A stretch of 64,000 nucleotides of DNA from Sphingomonas sp. Root710 (GTDB lineage: Bacteria > Pseudomonadota > Alphaproteobacteria > Sphingomonadales > Sphingomonadaceae): positions 124,588 through 188,587 of the forward strand of contig NZ_LMIB01000001.1 of assembly GCF_001429065.1 (NCBI RefSeq). The letters are read 5' to 3'. The notes beneath the pieces are model-generated. The model saw nothing but the letters and a program-made list of their open reading frames with translations, was not told the DNA's origin and ran no database searches. Made by a program: the position numbers and the translations under genes. Position 1 is the first letter of the stretch. Every line of letters begins with the position of its first letter. Below are positions 9,764 through 18,721 of this stretch, in pieces.

Positions 9764-11432
9764 GAAGGTTGGCGCTCAGCGCGTCGGGACGGTCCGTTGC
9801 GCGGTCTACACCCGCAAGTCGACCGAGGAAGGGCTCGATCAGGAGTTCAACAGCCTCGACGCCCAGCGCGAGGCTAGCGAAGCCTATATTACCAGCCAGC
9901 GTCATGAGGGCTGGGTGCTAGTCAAGGATGCCTACGACGATGGCGGTTTTTCCGGCGGCAATATGGAGCGGCCGGGGCTCAAGCGGCTTCTGGCCGATGT
10001 GGAGGCTGGTCGGGTCGACGTCATCGTCGTTTATAAGGTCGACCGCTTGACCCGCAGCCTCGCCGACTTCGCGAAGATCGTTGAGGTTCTCGACGCCAGG
10101 GGCGCCTCCTTCGTATCGGTCACCCAAGCCTTCAACACCACGACGAGCATGGGGAGACTGACGCTCAACGTCCTGCTGTCGTTCGCCCAATTCGAGCGCG
10201 AGGTTACCGGTGAGCGTATCCGCGATAAGGTCGCGGCGTCGAAAGCCAAAGGCATGTGGATGGGTGGTACCGTGCCGCTCGGCTATGACCTCGTCGACAA
10301 AAAGCTGGTGGTGAATGAGGTCGAGGCGCAGCAGGTCCGCCACATCATGGAGCGCTACGTCGCGACAGGAGGTGGCCGGGCGCTGCTCGAGGAGCTGGAG
10401 GTTACCGGATGTCGGACTAAGCGATACGCCTCCCGCGGTGGCAATGTTTTCGGCCGCGGGCCGCTTTATCACCTGCTGAACAACCGCATGTATCTCGGCG
10501 AGATCCGGCACCGGGAGAACTACTATCCCGGCGAGCACGAGGCGATCGTCAGCCAGGAACTGTGGGACGAGGTCCAGCGGGTTATGTCCAGGAACCGGAT
10601 CGAGCGGAGCCGCGGCAGCGATTTCAGTCAACCCAGCCTGTTGGCTGGCAGGGCCTTCGATGGTGAAGGAAGGCGGATGACGCCCAACCACGCCGTGAAG
10701 ATGGGACGGCGCTACCGATATTACATCACAGCGCCCGATCAGCTCGATCCAGACTCATCCGCTTGGCGCGTACCCGCGCACGATATCGAGGCGGCAACGA
10801 TCCAGCTCATCCAGGCGATGCTGACTGACCGTAAGCAGATCATCTCGCTTATCGGTTCGAGTAAAGCTGATGTTCTGAGGGATGCGCTTCGTCACGCGCG
10901 GCGGCAATCGCAGCGGCTGGAAGATACTCGCGAGCGGCGTGCATTGCTGAAGAAGCTGGACCTCACCATGCATCTGTTCGATGAGCATGTCGAGGTGAGG
11001 ATCAAGCCCAGTCACATCGGGGCGCTACTCGGGGTCGCTCTAGATGCCAACGCTGATGCCGAGCCTATCCATTTGCGCGCACCAGCGATCAAGGCTCGCC
11101 GAGGGCAAGAAACCAAGCTGATCATATCCGATGATCGAGGCCGGGCTGATGACTTTCGCGACAAGGGCCTGGTAGCGCTGCTCATCGAAGCGCGAGCTGC
11201 ATATCGACTGGTGCTCAACAATCCGGGGCGAAGCGTTCGGGATCTGATCGAGCAGGCTTCTAAGTGCCGTAAGCGTTTTTACCGACTCCTCCGCATCGCG
11301 ATGCTGGCACCGGACATTGTCATCGCTTGTGCCGAGGGCACTCAACCGATCAATCTGACACCGGCAGTTTTGCTCGAAGCCGATCTTCCAATAAGCTGGA
11401 AGGAGCAGCGCGAACTCCTCGGATTCGCCTGA
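9756..11432 (+). CDS. Large serine recombinase
   Basis: The product (558 residues from ATG 9756) has an N-terminal resolvase domain with the nucleophile Ser22 in RCAVYTRKSTEEG and the arginine-bearing helix VVYKVDRLTRSLADFAKIVE. The E-helix LNVLLSFAQFEREVTGERIRDK and the recombinase domain (LYHLLNNRMYLGEIRHRENY) follow, then a long C-terminal region with a basic coiled stretch (RDALRHARRQSQRLEDTRER). The ATG overlaps the DUF2924 stop by eight bases. Such enzymes integrate phages or mobile islands at specific sites. It is probably the integrase of the unit starting near 8.4 kb; I could not define attachment sites. Confidence 0.93.
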   Translation: MAKKVGAQRVGTVRCAVYTRKSTEEGLDQEFNSLDAQREASEAYITSQRHEGWVLVKDAYDDGGFSGGNMERPGLKRLLADVEAGRVDVIVVYKVDRLTRSLADFAKIVEVLDARGASFVSVTQAFNTTTSMGRLTLNVLLSFAQFEREVTGERIRDKVAASKAKGMWMGGTVPLGYDLVDKKLVVNEVEAQQVRHIMERYVATGGGRALLEELEVTGCRTKRYASRGGNVFGRGPLYHLLNNRMYLGEIRHRENYYPGEHEAIVSQELWDEVQRVMSRNRIERSRGSDFSQPSLLAGRAFDGEGRRMTPNHAVKMGRRYRYYITAPDQLDPDSSAWRVPAHDIEAATIQLIQAMLTDRKQIISLIGSSKADVLRDALRHARRQSQRLEDTRERRALLKKLDLTMHLFDEHVEVRIKPSHIGALLGVALDANADAEPIHLRAPAIKARRGQETKLIISDDRGRADDFRDKGLVALLIEARAAYRLVLNNPGRSVRDLIEQASKCRKRFYRLLRIAMLAPDIVIACAEGTQPINLTPAVLLEADLPISWKEQRELLGFA

Positions 11433-11449
11433 CCTCCAGTCCTAGCTCG

Positions 11450-11481
11450 ACGCCGTCGGATCTCCGGCGGCGTCCTTTTTG
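11450..11481 (+). terminator. Rho-independent terminator after the recombinase
   Basis: GACGCCG (11450-11456) pairs with CGGCGTC (11469-11475), with a loop of about 12 bases that can pair further, followed by CTTTTT. It stands 18 bases after the recombinase stop and closes the module. Confidence 0.8.
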
Positions 11482-11677
11482 GTCCATCGCACTGACTAGG
11501 GTGGCGGCGAGAAAATGGGTCGGAGAGACTGGGCGGCAGATTGGCCGCTTTCGTGCCTCGACTTCAGTCTCTTGACCGCCTGTTATGAGTGGCTCGGCTC
11601 GCAAAGTACCGGAATATCGGGCATTATTTCCCGGTCTGAACCCGACGTCTCGAATCCGCCTTGCGACATGGAATGCC

Positions 11678-11753
<76 letters not shown>

Positions 11754-11770
11754 ACTGGCGCTCTCATGCG

Positions 11771-12637
11771 TCAGGGAATGCCGAAGGTCCAGCCCTCCAG
11801 CGCGGCAATTTCATCGGTCAGCAGCGCCGGATGCCACAGCGCGGGGTTTTCGGCAGCCTGCGCCAGCCAGGCGGCGGTCAGGATCGCGTCGGTGCTGTGG
11901 TCGTCATAGCGGACGAGGGCAGGGGGCCTCGTAATGCCATATCCGGCCAGCCCGGCGCGCAACCGGTCGGCGTCGCGCATCTTGCTGCCGCCCTTCAGGC
12001 CTGCCTGCCGCGCGGCGATGGTGGTGTATATCTCGACGATCAGCGGGCCGCGTTCGGGAATGGGGTCGAACGGCCAGACCGGCACGCGCCCGTCGAGCCG
12101 GTGGAGCATGCGCATCGCGGTCAAGCTCGCCTTGCCGACCTGCGCCGCGCCGACCAGGTTGAAGCTGCTCGTCGCCGGCGCATGGCCCTCGCGGGTCAGC
12201 CGCTCGACCAGCCGATGCCGGCCGTTGCCGGGACCAAACAGGTCGCCCTGCCGCCCGCCATGACGGCGGAAATGGCGACTGGCTTCGGGATGATCGACGA
12301 GCAGGCCCGCGCCGAGATGGGGTTCCCCGGTGCAAAGCTCGTCGACCAGCCGCCACAGGCCGCGCGCATCGGTGGGGCTCTCGCTCCAGCCCGGAAAATA
12401 GGCGCCCGCGTCGATGAAGGGCAGCGCGGCGGAGAAATCCATGCCGACCAGAAGGTCGCTGTGCCGCGCGGCATGATCGAGCAGCCAGTCGAGCACCGCC
12501 GGGCGCGACCAGGCCCGCTCGATCAGTTTCGGCGTGCGTCCAGTCCCGTCGCTGACGGCAACCGCGATTCCCTTCTGCCGCTCGCCCTTCGCACCCGACC
12601 AGTCGATGCAGGCAAAGCGCCGGAAGCGGCGGATCAT
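11771..12637 (-). CDS. Conserved protein with RNase-H-like start
   Basis: The 288-residue protein opens FRRFACIDWSGAKGERQKGI, a beta-hairpin with a D at the position typical of RNase-H-fold nuclease-like proteins (DUF429-like). Further blocks are LLVGMDFSAALPF, near residue 75, and ALVRYDDHSTDAILTAAWLA near the C-terminus, which supplies further acidic residues. No membrane segment is present. The chosen ATG overlaps the rarA stop (ATGA), and the longer upstream start would sit inside rarA. It is probably co-transcribed with rarA. Function is unknown; a nuclease role is only suggested by the fold. Confidence 0.8.
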   Translation of the reverse strand: MIRRFRRFACIDWSGAKGERQKGIAVAVSDGTGRTPKLIERAWSRPAVLDWLLDHAARHSDLLVGMDFSAALPFIDAGAYFPGWSESPTDARGLWRLVDELCTGEPHLGAGLLVDHPEASRHFRRHGGRQGDLFGPGNGRHRLVERLTREGHAPATSSFNLVGAAQVGKASLTAMRMLHRLDGRVPVWPFDPIPERGPLIVEIYTTIAARQAGLKGGSKMRDADRLRAGLAGYGITRPPALVRYDDHSTDAILTAAWLAQAAENPALWHPALLTDEIAALEGWTFGIP

Positions 12638-13947
12638 GCGCCGCGGCGTTCGGCGCGCAGCTTGTCCCAATAGGCCAGCCGCTCGGCGATCTTCGCCTCG
12701 AAGCCGCGCGGTGCGGGCGCGTAAAAGGTCTGTGCGCCCATCTCCTCGGGCCAGTAATCGTCGCCCGAAAAGCCGTCTTCGGCGTCATGGTCATAGGCAT
12801 AACCCTTACCATAGCCGATATCCTTCATCAGCTTGGTCGGCGCGTTGAGGATATTCTTCGGCGGGCTCAGCGATCCGGTGTCCTTCGCCGACCGGAAGGC
12901 CGCCTTCTGCGCGATATAGGCGGCATTCGATTTGGGCGCGGTCGCCAGGTAGAGGCACGCCTGGACGATCGCCAGTTCGCCCTCGGGCGAGCCGAGGAAA
13001 TCATAGGCATCCTTGGCGGCCAGGCATTGCACCAGCGCCTGCGGATCGGCGAGGCCGATATCCTCCGACGCGAAACGGACGAGGCGGCGCAACACGTAGA
13101 GCGGCTCCTCACCCGCGGTCAGCATCCGGGCGAGATAATAGAGCGCGGCCTGCGGGTCCGATCCGCGCAGCGACTTATGCAGCGCCGAGATCAGGTTGTA
13201 ATGACCCTCGCGATCCTTGTCGTAGACCGCCATGCGGCGATGGAGGAGCGCGGCGAGTTCACCGGGTTCGAGATCATGGTCGATCGCGATCGAGAACAGC
13301 GTTTCGACTTGATTGAGCAGAAAGCGCCCGTCGCCGTCCGCCGAAGCAACCAGCGCATCCCTGGAGTTCTGGGTGAGGGGTAGCGGTCTTTCCTCGATCT
13401 CCTCGGCGCGAGCGATCAGCTTGCCCAGCGCGGCGGCGTCGAGCCGGTTGAGGATCAGCACCTGCGCGCGGCTGAGCAAGGCGGCGTTGAGTTCGAAGGA
13501 CGGATTTTCGGTGGTCGCGCCGACCAGCACAACGGTGCCATCCTCGACATAGGGCAGGAAGCTGTCCTGCTGCGCGCGATTGAAGCGGTGGATCTCGTCG
13601 ACGAACAACAGGGTGCGGGTGCCGAGGCGAGCATGCTCGCGCGCCTCGGCGAAGATCTTCTTGAGATCGGCGACCCCGGAGAACACTGCCGAGACCGGCG
13701 CGAACCGCAGGCCGACGGCATCGGCGAGCAGCCGCGCGATCGTCGTCTTGCCGGTGCCCGGCGGCCCCCACAGCACCAGTGAGGATAGCCGTCCTGCCGC
13801 GACCATCCGGCCGATCGCGCCCTCGGGTCCGGTCAGATGCTCCTGGCCGATAACCTGATCCAGGCTTCGCGGGCGCAGCTTTTCGGCCAGCGGCGCGGCC
13901 CCGGCGGGCAGGGCGGTGGAAGGATCGGGCGCAAAGAGGTCGGCCAT
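12634..13947 (-). CDS. rarA: Replication-associated recombination protein A
   Basis: RarA (MgsA) is an AAA+ ATPase that acts at stalled replication forks. From ATG 13947 it begins MADLFAPDPS, typical of alphaproteobacterial RarA, then LRPRSLDQVIGQEHLTGP. Walker A is GPPGTGKT at residues 61-68, Walker B is LLFVDEIHRFNR at 113-124, sensor 1 is VLVGATTENPSFELN, and the C-terminal tetramerisation part includes GSDPQAALYYLARMLTAGE and SNAAYIA. Length 437 fits the family. The longer frame to 14007 only adds non-homologous residues. Confidence 0.96.
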   Translation of the reverse strand: MADLFAPDPSTALPAGAAPLAEKLRPRSLDQVIGQEHLTGPEGAIGRMVAAGRLSSLVLWGPPGTGKTTIARLLADAVGLRFAPVSAVFSGVADLKKIFAEAREHARLGTRTLLFVDEIHRFNRAQQDSFLPYVEDGTVVLVGATTENPSFELNAALLSRAQVLILNRLDAAALGKLIARAEEIEERPLPLTQNSRDALVASADGDGRFLLNQVETLFSIAIDHDLEPGELAALLHRRMAVYDKDREGHYNLISALHKSLRGSDPQAALYYLARMLTAGEEPLYVLRRLVRFASEDIGLADPQALVQCLAAKDAYDFLGSPEGELAIVQACLYLATAPKSNAAYIAQKAAFRSAKDTGSLSPPKNILNAPTKLMKDIGYGKGYAYDHDAEDGFSGDDYWPEEMGAQTFYAPAPRGFEAKIAERLAYWDKLRAERRGA

Positions 13948-14017
13948 CGCCACCGATATAGGCGGGCGAGGGCAGGGCGCACAGGGGGAGAAAGAGGAGG
14001 CTTGCAAAAACTATTTC

Positions 14018-14053
14018 AAGATATATCTTAGAGCTATCGAGATCGACTCGATA
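14018..14053. promoter_or_regulatory. Two palindromes before the PadR gene
   Basis: AAGATATATCTT (14018-14029) is a perfect 12-bp palindrome. TATCGAG-N5-CTCGATA (14035-14041 and 14047-14053) is a perfect 7-bp inverted repeat. Both are AT-rich and stand directly upstream of the PadR start, as expected for autorepression by PadR proteins. Confidence 0.55.
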
Positions 14054-14072
14054 TATGATTTGGAGACATAAT

Positions 14073-14690
14073 TTGTTTGGTTTTCACAAAAGGCATGGCG
14101 GACGTGGTCATCATCACCCCGGCGTCCATGCGATGCGCGGCCGCCATGGCGGTTTCGGGCGCGGCTTCGCCGACGCCTTCGAGGAAGGCTTTGGCGACGG
14201 CATGGGCCGGGGCGGGCGTGGCGGTGGCCGTCGCCGCGTCTTCGATGGCGCGGAACTGCGTCTCATCCTGCTCACCCTGATCGGTGAGCAGCCGCGCCAC
14301 GGCTATGACCTGATCAAGGCAATCGAGGAGCGGTCGGGCGGCGCATATGCCCCCAGCCCGGGCGTGGTCTATCCGACGATCACGATGCTCGAGGATATGG
14401 GCCATATCGCCGAACAGGCAGCCGAGGGCTCGAAGCGGCTGTTCGCGATCACCGATGCCGGCAAGCAGGAGATCGGCGAACAGGCCGAACTCATCGAAGC
14501 GCTGTTCGCGCGGCTCACGGCGCTGGGTGAGCAACGCGGCGACGAGGATCGCTCGCCGGTCAAGCGCGCGATGGTCAATCTGGCCATGGCGCTGCGCAGC
14601 AGAATGACCCGCGGCGACCGCAACCCCGATCTCGCCCATGATATCGCCGCGCTGCTCGACGAGACCGCGCGCAAGATCGAAAGGCTGTGA
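14073..14690 (+). CDS. PadR-family transcriptional regulator
   Basis: The C-terminal two thirds are a PadR winged helix: GAELRLILLTLIGEQPRHGY, then DLIKAIEERSGGAYAPSPGV, then VYPTITMLEDMGHIAEQ. A C-terminal helix for dimerisation follows. The N-terminus is glycine/histidine-rich (GRGHHHPGVH, GGFGRGFADAFEEGFGDG), a feature of a PadR subgroup and possibly metal-binding. Two starts are possible: ATG 14055, or TTG 14073, which has a GGAG site seven bases upstream; I prefer the latter. No obvious target transporter is adjacent. Confidence 0.88.
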   Translation: MFGFHKRHGGRGHHHPGVHAMRGRHGGFGRGFADAFEEGFGDGMGRGGRGGGRRRVFDGAELRLILLTLIGEQPRHGYDLIKAIEERSGGAYAPSPGVVYPTITMLEDMGHIAEQAAEGSKRLFAITDAGKQEIGEQAELIEALFARLTALGEQRGDEDRSPVKRAMVNLAMALRSRMTRGDRNPDLAHDIAALLDETARKIERL

Positions 14691-14776
14691 TGATCGCCGT
14701 GATCGCGAATGTGCCGATCGCGAGCGGCAGCCGGTGTCCGCAACGCTGTGTAGGCATTGAGTGCATGATCTAAGGT

Positions 14777-14812
14777 GGCGCGGGCGAGACGGTCGTCCGT
14801 CCGGCCCGCGCC
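14777..14812 (-). terminator. Possible hairpin after the TonB receptor gene
   Basis: GGCGCGGGC (14777-14785) and GCCCGCGCC (14804-14812) form a nine-pair GC stem just beyond the receptor stop. There is no clear T run, so it may be a pause or mRNA-stability stem rather than an intrinsic terminator. Confidence 0.35.
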
Positions 14813-14822
14813 GGTCGTCAGG

Positions 14823-16997
14823 TCAGAATTTTACTCCCACGGTCGCACCGAAGGTCCGTGGCGGGGCTATGTTGATCCCGTCCGCCTGTGCCAGGGTGAA
14901 CATCTGGACGGCATAGGCCTTGTTGGTCAGATTCTTGCCCCACGCCTTGACGCTCAGATTCTTCTCGGCGTCGAGGAACAGCGTCGCCGAGGCGTTGAAC
15001 ACATCATAGGGCCGCTGCGCCAGCCGGTTGTCGGCCTCCGGATACCAGCCGTCATTGTGGTAGTAATTGCCGCTCAGCACGAGGCTCCGTTCGCCGAGGT
15101 CGATCGTGTAATCGGCACCGAGGTTGATGGTCCATTTCGGGGTCAGCGGCAGATCGTTGCCCCGGGCATTGAAGGTCGTCAGCGTATTGCCGCCGGTGGG
15201 ATTGGGCGTGCCGAACGAGATGCCCGGCGAATTGCCGAACTTGCTGTCGAGGACCGACAGGCCCGCCGTCAGCGTCAGGCCGTGGAACGGCACCGCGGTG
15301 ACGTCGAGATCGAGGCCTTTGATCTTCGCCGATGCCGCATTGTAGACCGTCGACAGGTTGTTGATGACCGCGACCAGCTGGATCTGCTTGTAATCATAGT
15401 AGAAGGCCGCCGCGTTCACGCGAAGGTGGCGGTCGAACAGATCGGACTTGATGCCGGCCTCGACAGCGTCGAGGATCTCCGGATTGAACGGCACCAGCGG
15501 CGCGACCACTTGCTGCGGGCTGAAGCCGCCGCTCTTGAAGCCGCGGTTATAGGAGACATAGCCCAGCACCGTGTCGCTGAACTTGTGGTCGAGCGCGAAG
15601 CGCCAGGTCAGTTTCTTGGCACTTTGCTTGCCCGAAACGCCCGGCGGGTTGGTGACCACGCCCGCAGTGGTGGTGATCGTCGCGAAGCCATGGAAGGTCT
15701 TGTCTTCCCAGGTGTAGCGCAGGCCGCCGGTCACCGAGCTGTTCTCCAGGAATTCCCAGGTCGATTGCGCGAAGACCGCGAAGGATTCGGCGCGCTGTTC
15801 GGAGAAGACGAGGCGGGTCTGGGTCGGCGACTCGATGCTCTGGGGGTCATAGGATGCAAACCCCTTGAAGTAGTATGCGCCGAGCATCCACTTGAAGCTG
15901 CCGCTGTTCGGCGACAGCAGGTGGATTTCCTGGCTGAACTGATGATCCCGTTCGATCTTGGTGCTCGCTGAGAAGAAGTTGGGGAGCGAGTCGACGTCGA
16001 AGCGGACGTCGAACTTGACCTTGCGGTAGGCGGTGATGCTGTCGAGCGTCACGCCGCCGAAGTCATGCTTCAGGTCGAGTGAGACGCCGCCCTGATAATT
16101 GCGGAAATGCGGATCGACATCGGTGTTGGCGTCAAACTTGCCGCCCGGGAACGTCCGGCCGTCAATTGCGACCGAGCCGTCCTTGAGGCGGAAGGCCGGA
16201 TATTTGCCGCGTGTCCGCTCATAATCGCCGGTGATGCGCGCGGTGGTGTCGGGCCCAAGCTGCCATTTCCACTTGGAACGGATGGCGAGATCCTGGCCGT
16301 TGCCGACCTCGTTGCCGGTCGCCAGGTTGGTGCCGAAGCCATGGGCCTGATTGGTGTAGTAGAGCGAGATGTCGGCGGCGACGCCCTCGGCGATCGGGCC
16401 GGTGAGATAAGCGTTGCCGGTGAAGGTGGCGTAATTGCCATAGCCCGCGCTCAAGTCACCTGCAAAGCGATCGCTCGGATCCTTGGTGACGATCTGGATC
16501 AGGCCACCGGTGGCATTGCGCCCGAACAGCGTGCCCTGCGGCCCTTTCAGCACCGATATCTGCTCGATATTGTTGAAGGACATGACCGATGCGGACGCCT
16601 GCGCGATGTAGACGCCGTCGACATAGGTCGCGACCGAGTTCTCGTTGCCGCCGACCGAGGTCGCCGAACCGACGCCGCGGATGCGCGGGGTTGCGGTTCC
16701 AAGCAGGGTGGTGAAGTTCAGACCGGGCACGACAGCGTTAAGATCACCGGTCGAGGTGATCCCCTTGGCCGCAAGCGCACTCGCGGTCACCGCCGTCACC
16801 GAGACCGGCACGCTCTGCAGATTCTCCGAGCGGCGCTGGGCGGTGACGATGATGTCTTCGATCTGCCCGCTTTCGGCGGCGTGGACATCGCCGGCGCCTG
16901 TCTCGGCGGTGGCCGATGGCGCCGGTACGCTCTGCGCATGGGCGGCGTTGAAGCTGATCAGCGAGGCTGAGCAGCAGAGCAGGGACAATAGCTTCAT
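14823..16997 (-). CDS. TonB-dependent receptor 1
   Basis: This is an outer-membrane active transporter of 724 residues. It has a signal peptide (MKLLSLLCCSASLISFNAAHA), the TonB-box/plug start IEDIIVTAQRRSENLQSVPV, plug motifs IRGVGSAT and GPQGTLFGRNATGGLIQIVT, and the beta-barrel ending FGATVGVKF with a terminal Phe. The Sphingomonad-type barrel block YNRGFKSGGFSPQ is present. It lies downstream of the FAH/VOC genes on the same strand, 123 bp from the last stop, so it may be co-regulated. Substrate is unknown, but context suggests an aromatic compound. The second receptor at 30914 is a paralogue with the same layout. Confidence 0.96.
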   Translation of the reverse strand: MKLLSLLCCSASLISFNAAHAQSVPAPSATAETGAGDVHAAESGQIEDIIVTAQRRSENLQSVPVSVTAVTASALAAKGITSTGDLNAVVPGLNFTTLLGTATPRIRGVGSATSVGGNENSVATYVDGVYIAQASASVMSFNNIEQISVLKGPQGTLFGRNATGGLIQIVTKDPSDRFAGDLSAGYGNYATFTGNAYLTGPIAEGVAADISLYYTNQAHGFGTNLATGNEVGNGQDLAIRSKWKWQLGPDTTARITGDYERTRGKYPAFRLKDGSVAIDGRTFPGGKFDANTDVDPHFRNYQGGVSLDLKHDFGGVTLDSITAYRKVKFDVRFDVDSLPNFFSASTKIERDHQFSQEIHLLSPNSGSFKWMLGAYYFKGFASYDPQSIESPTQTRLVFSEQRAESFAVFAQSTWEFLENSSVTGGLRYTWEDKTFHGFATITTTAGVVTNPPGVSGKQSAKKLTWRFALDHKFSDTVLGYVSYNRGFKSGGFSPQQVVAPLVPFNPEILDAVEAGIKSDLFDRHLRVNAAAFYYDYKQIQLVAVINNLSTVYNAASAKIKGLDLDVTAVPFHGLTLTAGLSVLDSKFGNSPGISFGTPNPTGGNTLTTFNARGNDLPLTPKWTINLGADYTIDLGERSLVLSGNYYHNDGWYPEADNRLAQRPYDVFNASATLFLDAEKNLSVKAWGKNLTNKAYAVQMFTLAQADGINIAPPRTFGATVGVKF

Positions 16998-17062
16998 GGT
17001 TCCTCTCCCTTAAGATGCTGTCCGATCCGATTCACTCTGTATTCGGCAGCTTTGTGAAAACG

Positions 17063-17074
17063 ACAGTACACTGT
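17063..17074. promoter_or_regulatory. Palindrome upstream of TonB receptor 1
   Basis: ACAGT-AC-ACTGT is an inverted repeat with 5-bp arms, 66 bp before the receptor start, in the only AT-richer stretch of the gap. It could be an operator or promoter element; no regulator can be assigned. Confidence 0.35.
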
Positions 17075-17119
17075 AACTACGGGCAAAAAAACGGATTCGT
17101 TCGTGGTCGGGCGCTTGTG

Positions 17120-17650
17120 TTAGGCGCTCGACGGGTCGGATGCGGTCGCGCGAAGCGTCGATGTCGGGCGATCGAATTTGGGATCATTATGGCCGCGGCC
17201 GCTCTGGTCGCCGCGCTCGAAGCCCCAGGCATAGCCGCCATGCGGGTTGCTCAATATCTCCCAGGCATTGTCGTCCTGGTCCCAGAAGTAGAAGCAGTAG
17301 GTGCCATGCTGGACCATCGGCTTGGAGATGTTGCGAATGCCCCATTTATCGGCCTCGCGCTTGACGATCTCATAGGCGGCATCGACCTCCGCTTCGGTCG
17401 CGACGTCGAGGCCGTTATGGTTGAGGAAAGGCATCTTGCCACCGGCGGCCTTGCGCCCCTGAACGACGACGATGACCTGGTTGCCGCCCATGCGCGCCCA
17501 GAAGGACACGTCGGCCATCTGAACGGTCTCGAAGCCGAGAAACTCCTCGAAAAAGCGGCGGGTCGCCTTGATATCGCGGCATTCCAGCGTCGCGTGGGAA
17601 TAGAAGTTCAGCGTCAATGACGTGGCGGGATTGTCTACGGTCGTGGACAT
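17120..17650 (-). CDS. VOC-superfamily protein, paralogue 1 of the FAH-linked pair
   Basis: The 176-residue protein starts LNFYSHATLECRDIKATRRF and has EEFLGFETVQMADVSFWARM and WDQDDNAWEILSNPHGGYAW. The pattern is one vicinal-oxygen-chelate domain with His in HATLE and Glu in AWEIL as likely metal ligands. It is nearly the same as the product of 24525-25043, and both lie directly after a FAH-family gene. No reaction can be assigned; ring-cleavage or lyase chemistry in the island is likely. The start ATG follows a good AGGAGAGCG ribosome site. Confidence 0.88.
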   Translation of the reverse strand: MSTTVDNPATSLTLNFYSHATLECRDIKATRRFFEEFLGFETVQMADVSFWARMGGNQVIVVVQGRKAAGGKMPFLNHNGLDVATEAEVDAAYEIVKREADKWGIRNISKPMVQHGTYCFYFWDQDDNAWEILSNPHGGYAWGFERGDQSGRGHNDPKFDRPTSTLRATASDPSSA

Positions 17651-17719
17651 CAGCGCTCTCCTAAGGCGTCTGTGCGGCGCGGGATCCGCGCACGAAAATA
17701 AGGGGCGAGGCCACCGGCC

Positions 17720-18643
17720 TCATGCCACCAGCGTCCGCAGCACGCCGAGCGGGCCGACCTCCACCTCGACCTGATCGCCGGGCTGGAGGAATTCCTGCGG
17801 CGCGCGGCCGAAGCCGCAGCCAGCGGGGGTGCCGGTGGCGATGATGTCGCCTGGTTCGAGCGTCATCACCGTCGACAGATGCGCGATGATCTCGGCGACC
17901 CCGAACACCATCTGCGCGCTGTTCGAGTCCTGCTTTACGACGCCGTTGACCGACAGGCGGATCGGCAAGTCCTGCGGATCGGCGATGAGGTCCGCGGGCA
18001 CGAAGAAGGGGCCGATCGGACCGAAGCCGTCATAGCCCTTGTGCAGCACCCAATCGATGCCGATCGGCAGCGCGCGCGACACGCAGTCGCGCGCCGACAG
18101 ATCGTTGAAATTGGCATAGCCCGCGACCACCGACAGCGCATCGGCGACGGCCACGTCGCGGCATGTCGTGCCGATCACCACCGCCAGCTCGGCTTCCCAG
18201 TCGATCATCGACAGCCCGGCGGGCAGCGCGACCGTTTCGCCGGAGCCGCGCAGGGTGGTGCTGGCCGGTTTCAGGAAGCTGTAGGGATAGGTCGGCGTGA
18301 TCGGCCTGCGCATCTCCGCGATATGGTCGTGGAAGTTCGCGCCGATGCAGATGAGCTTGCGCGGGATGCCGGTGGGCGGCGCGAAGCGCTCCGGGGCCTC
18401 CATCCCTTCGCGCTCGAAGCGGTCCGCTGCGTCGGCAACCTTCTCGGCGATCAGCGGATTCCAGATGTCCCAATCGGCCAGAAGCGGCATCAGGTCGCTG
18501 AGCTGTTCGGTTCCGAGATGTCGCGCGACCGCGCTATCGAGCAGGTCCGCCAGCGGCAGGAAGCGGCCGTCGCGCTCGACGAGCACGGTCGCGGCGCCGT
18601 CATGCCGGGCGACCGCCAGCCGGTAAGGGACCTTCATGGTCAT
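17720..18643 (-). CDS. Fumarylacetoacetate-hydrolase family protein 1
   Basis: The 307-residue protein has an N-terminal cap and a FAH-fold C-terminus. The substrate/metal region ICIGANFHDHIAEMRRP is followed by the metal-binding SMIDWEAELAVVIG, then YANFNDLSARDC and TLEPGDIIATGTPAGCGFGR. Such enzymes hydrolyse or decarboxylate oxo-acids produced after ring cleavage. The gene lies between the two-domain VOC protein upstream and the single-domain VOC protein downstream on the same strand, with gaps of 70-80 bp, suggesting one operon. ATG 18643 and ATG 18637 are alternative starts. Confidence 0.92.
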   Translation of the reverse strand: MTMKVPYRLAVARHDGAATVLVERDGRFLPLADLLDSAVARHLGTEQLSDLMPLLADWDIWNPLIAEKVADAADRFEREGMEAPERFAPPTGIPRKLICIGANFHDHIAEMRRPITPTYPYSFLKPASTTLRGSGETVALPAGLSMIDWEAELAVVIGTTCRDVAVADALSVVAGYANFNDLSARDCVSRALPIGIDWVLHKGYDGFGPIGPFFVPADLIADPQDLPIRLSVNGVVKQDSNSAQMVFGVAEIIAHLSTVMTLEPGDIIATGTPAGCGFGRAPQEFLQPGDQVEVEVGPLGVLRTLVA

Positions 18644-18721
18644 GCCGCGATCCCCCCACTGTGTCCGTCCCCGTTCGATGTTGCGCGTCTCATGACATTC
18701 CTCTCTTTATTTTGTCCTGGC

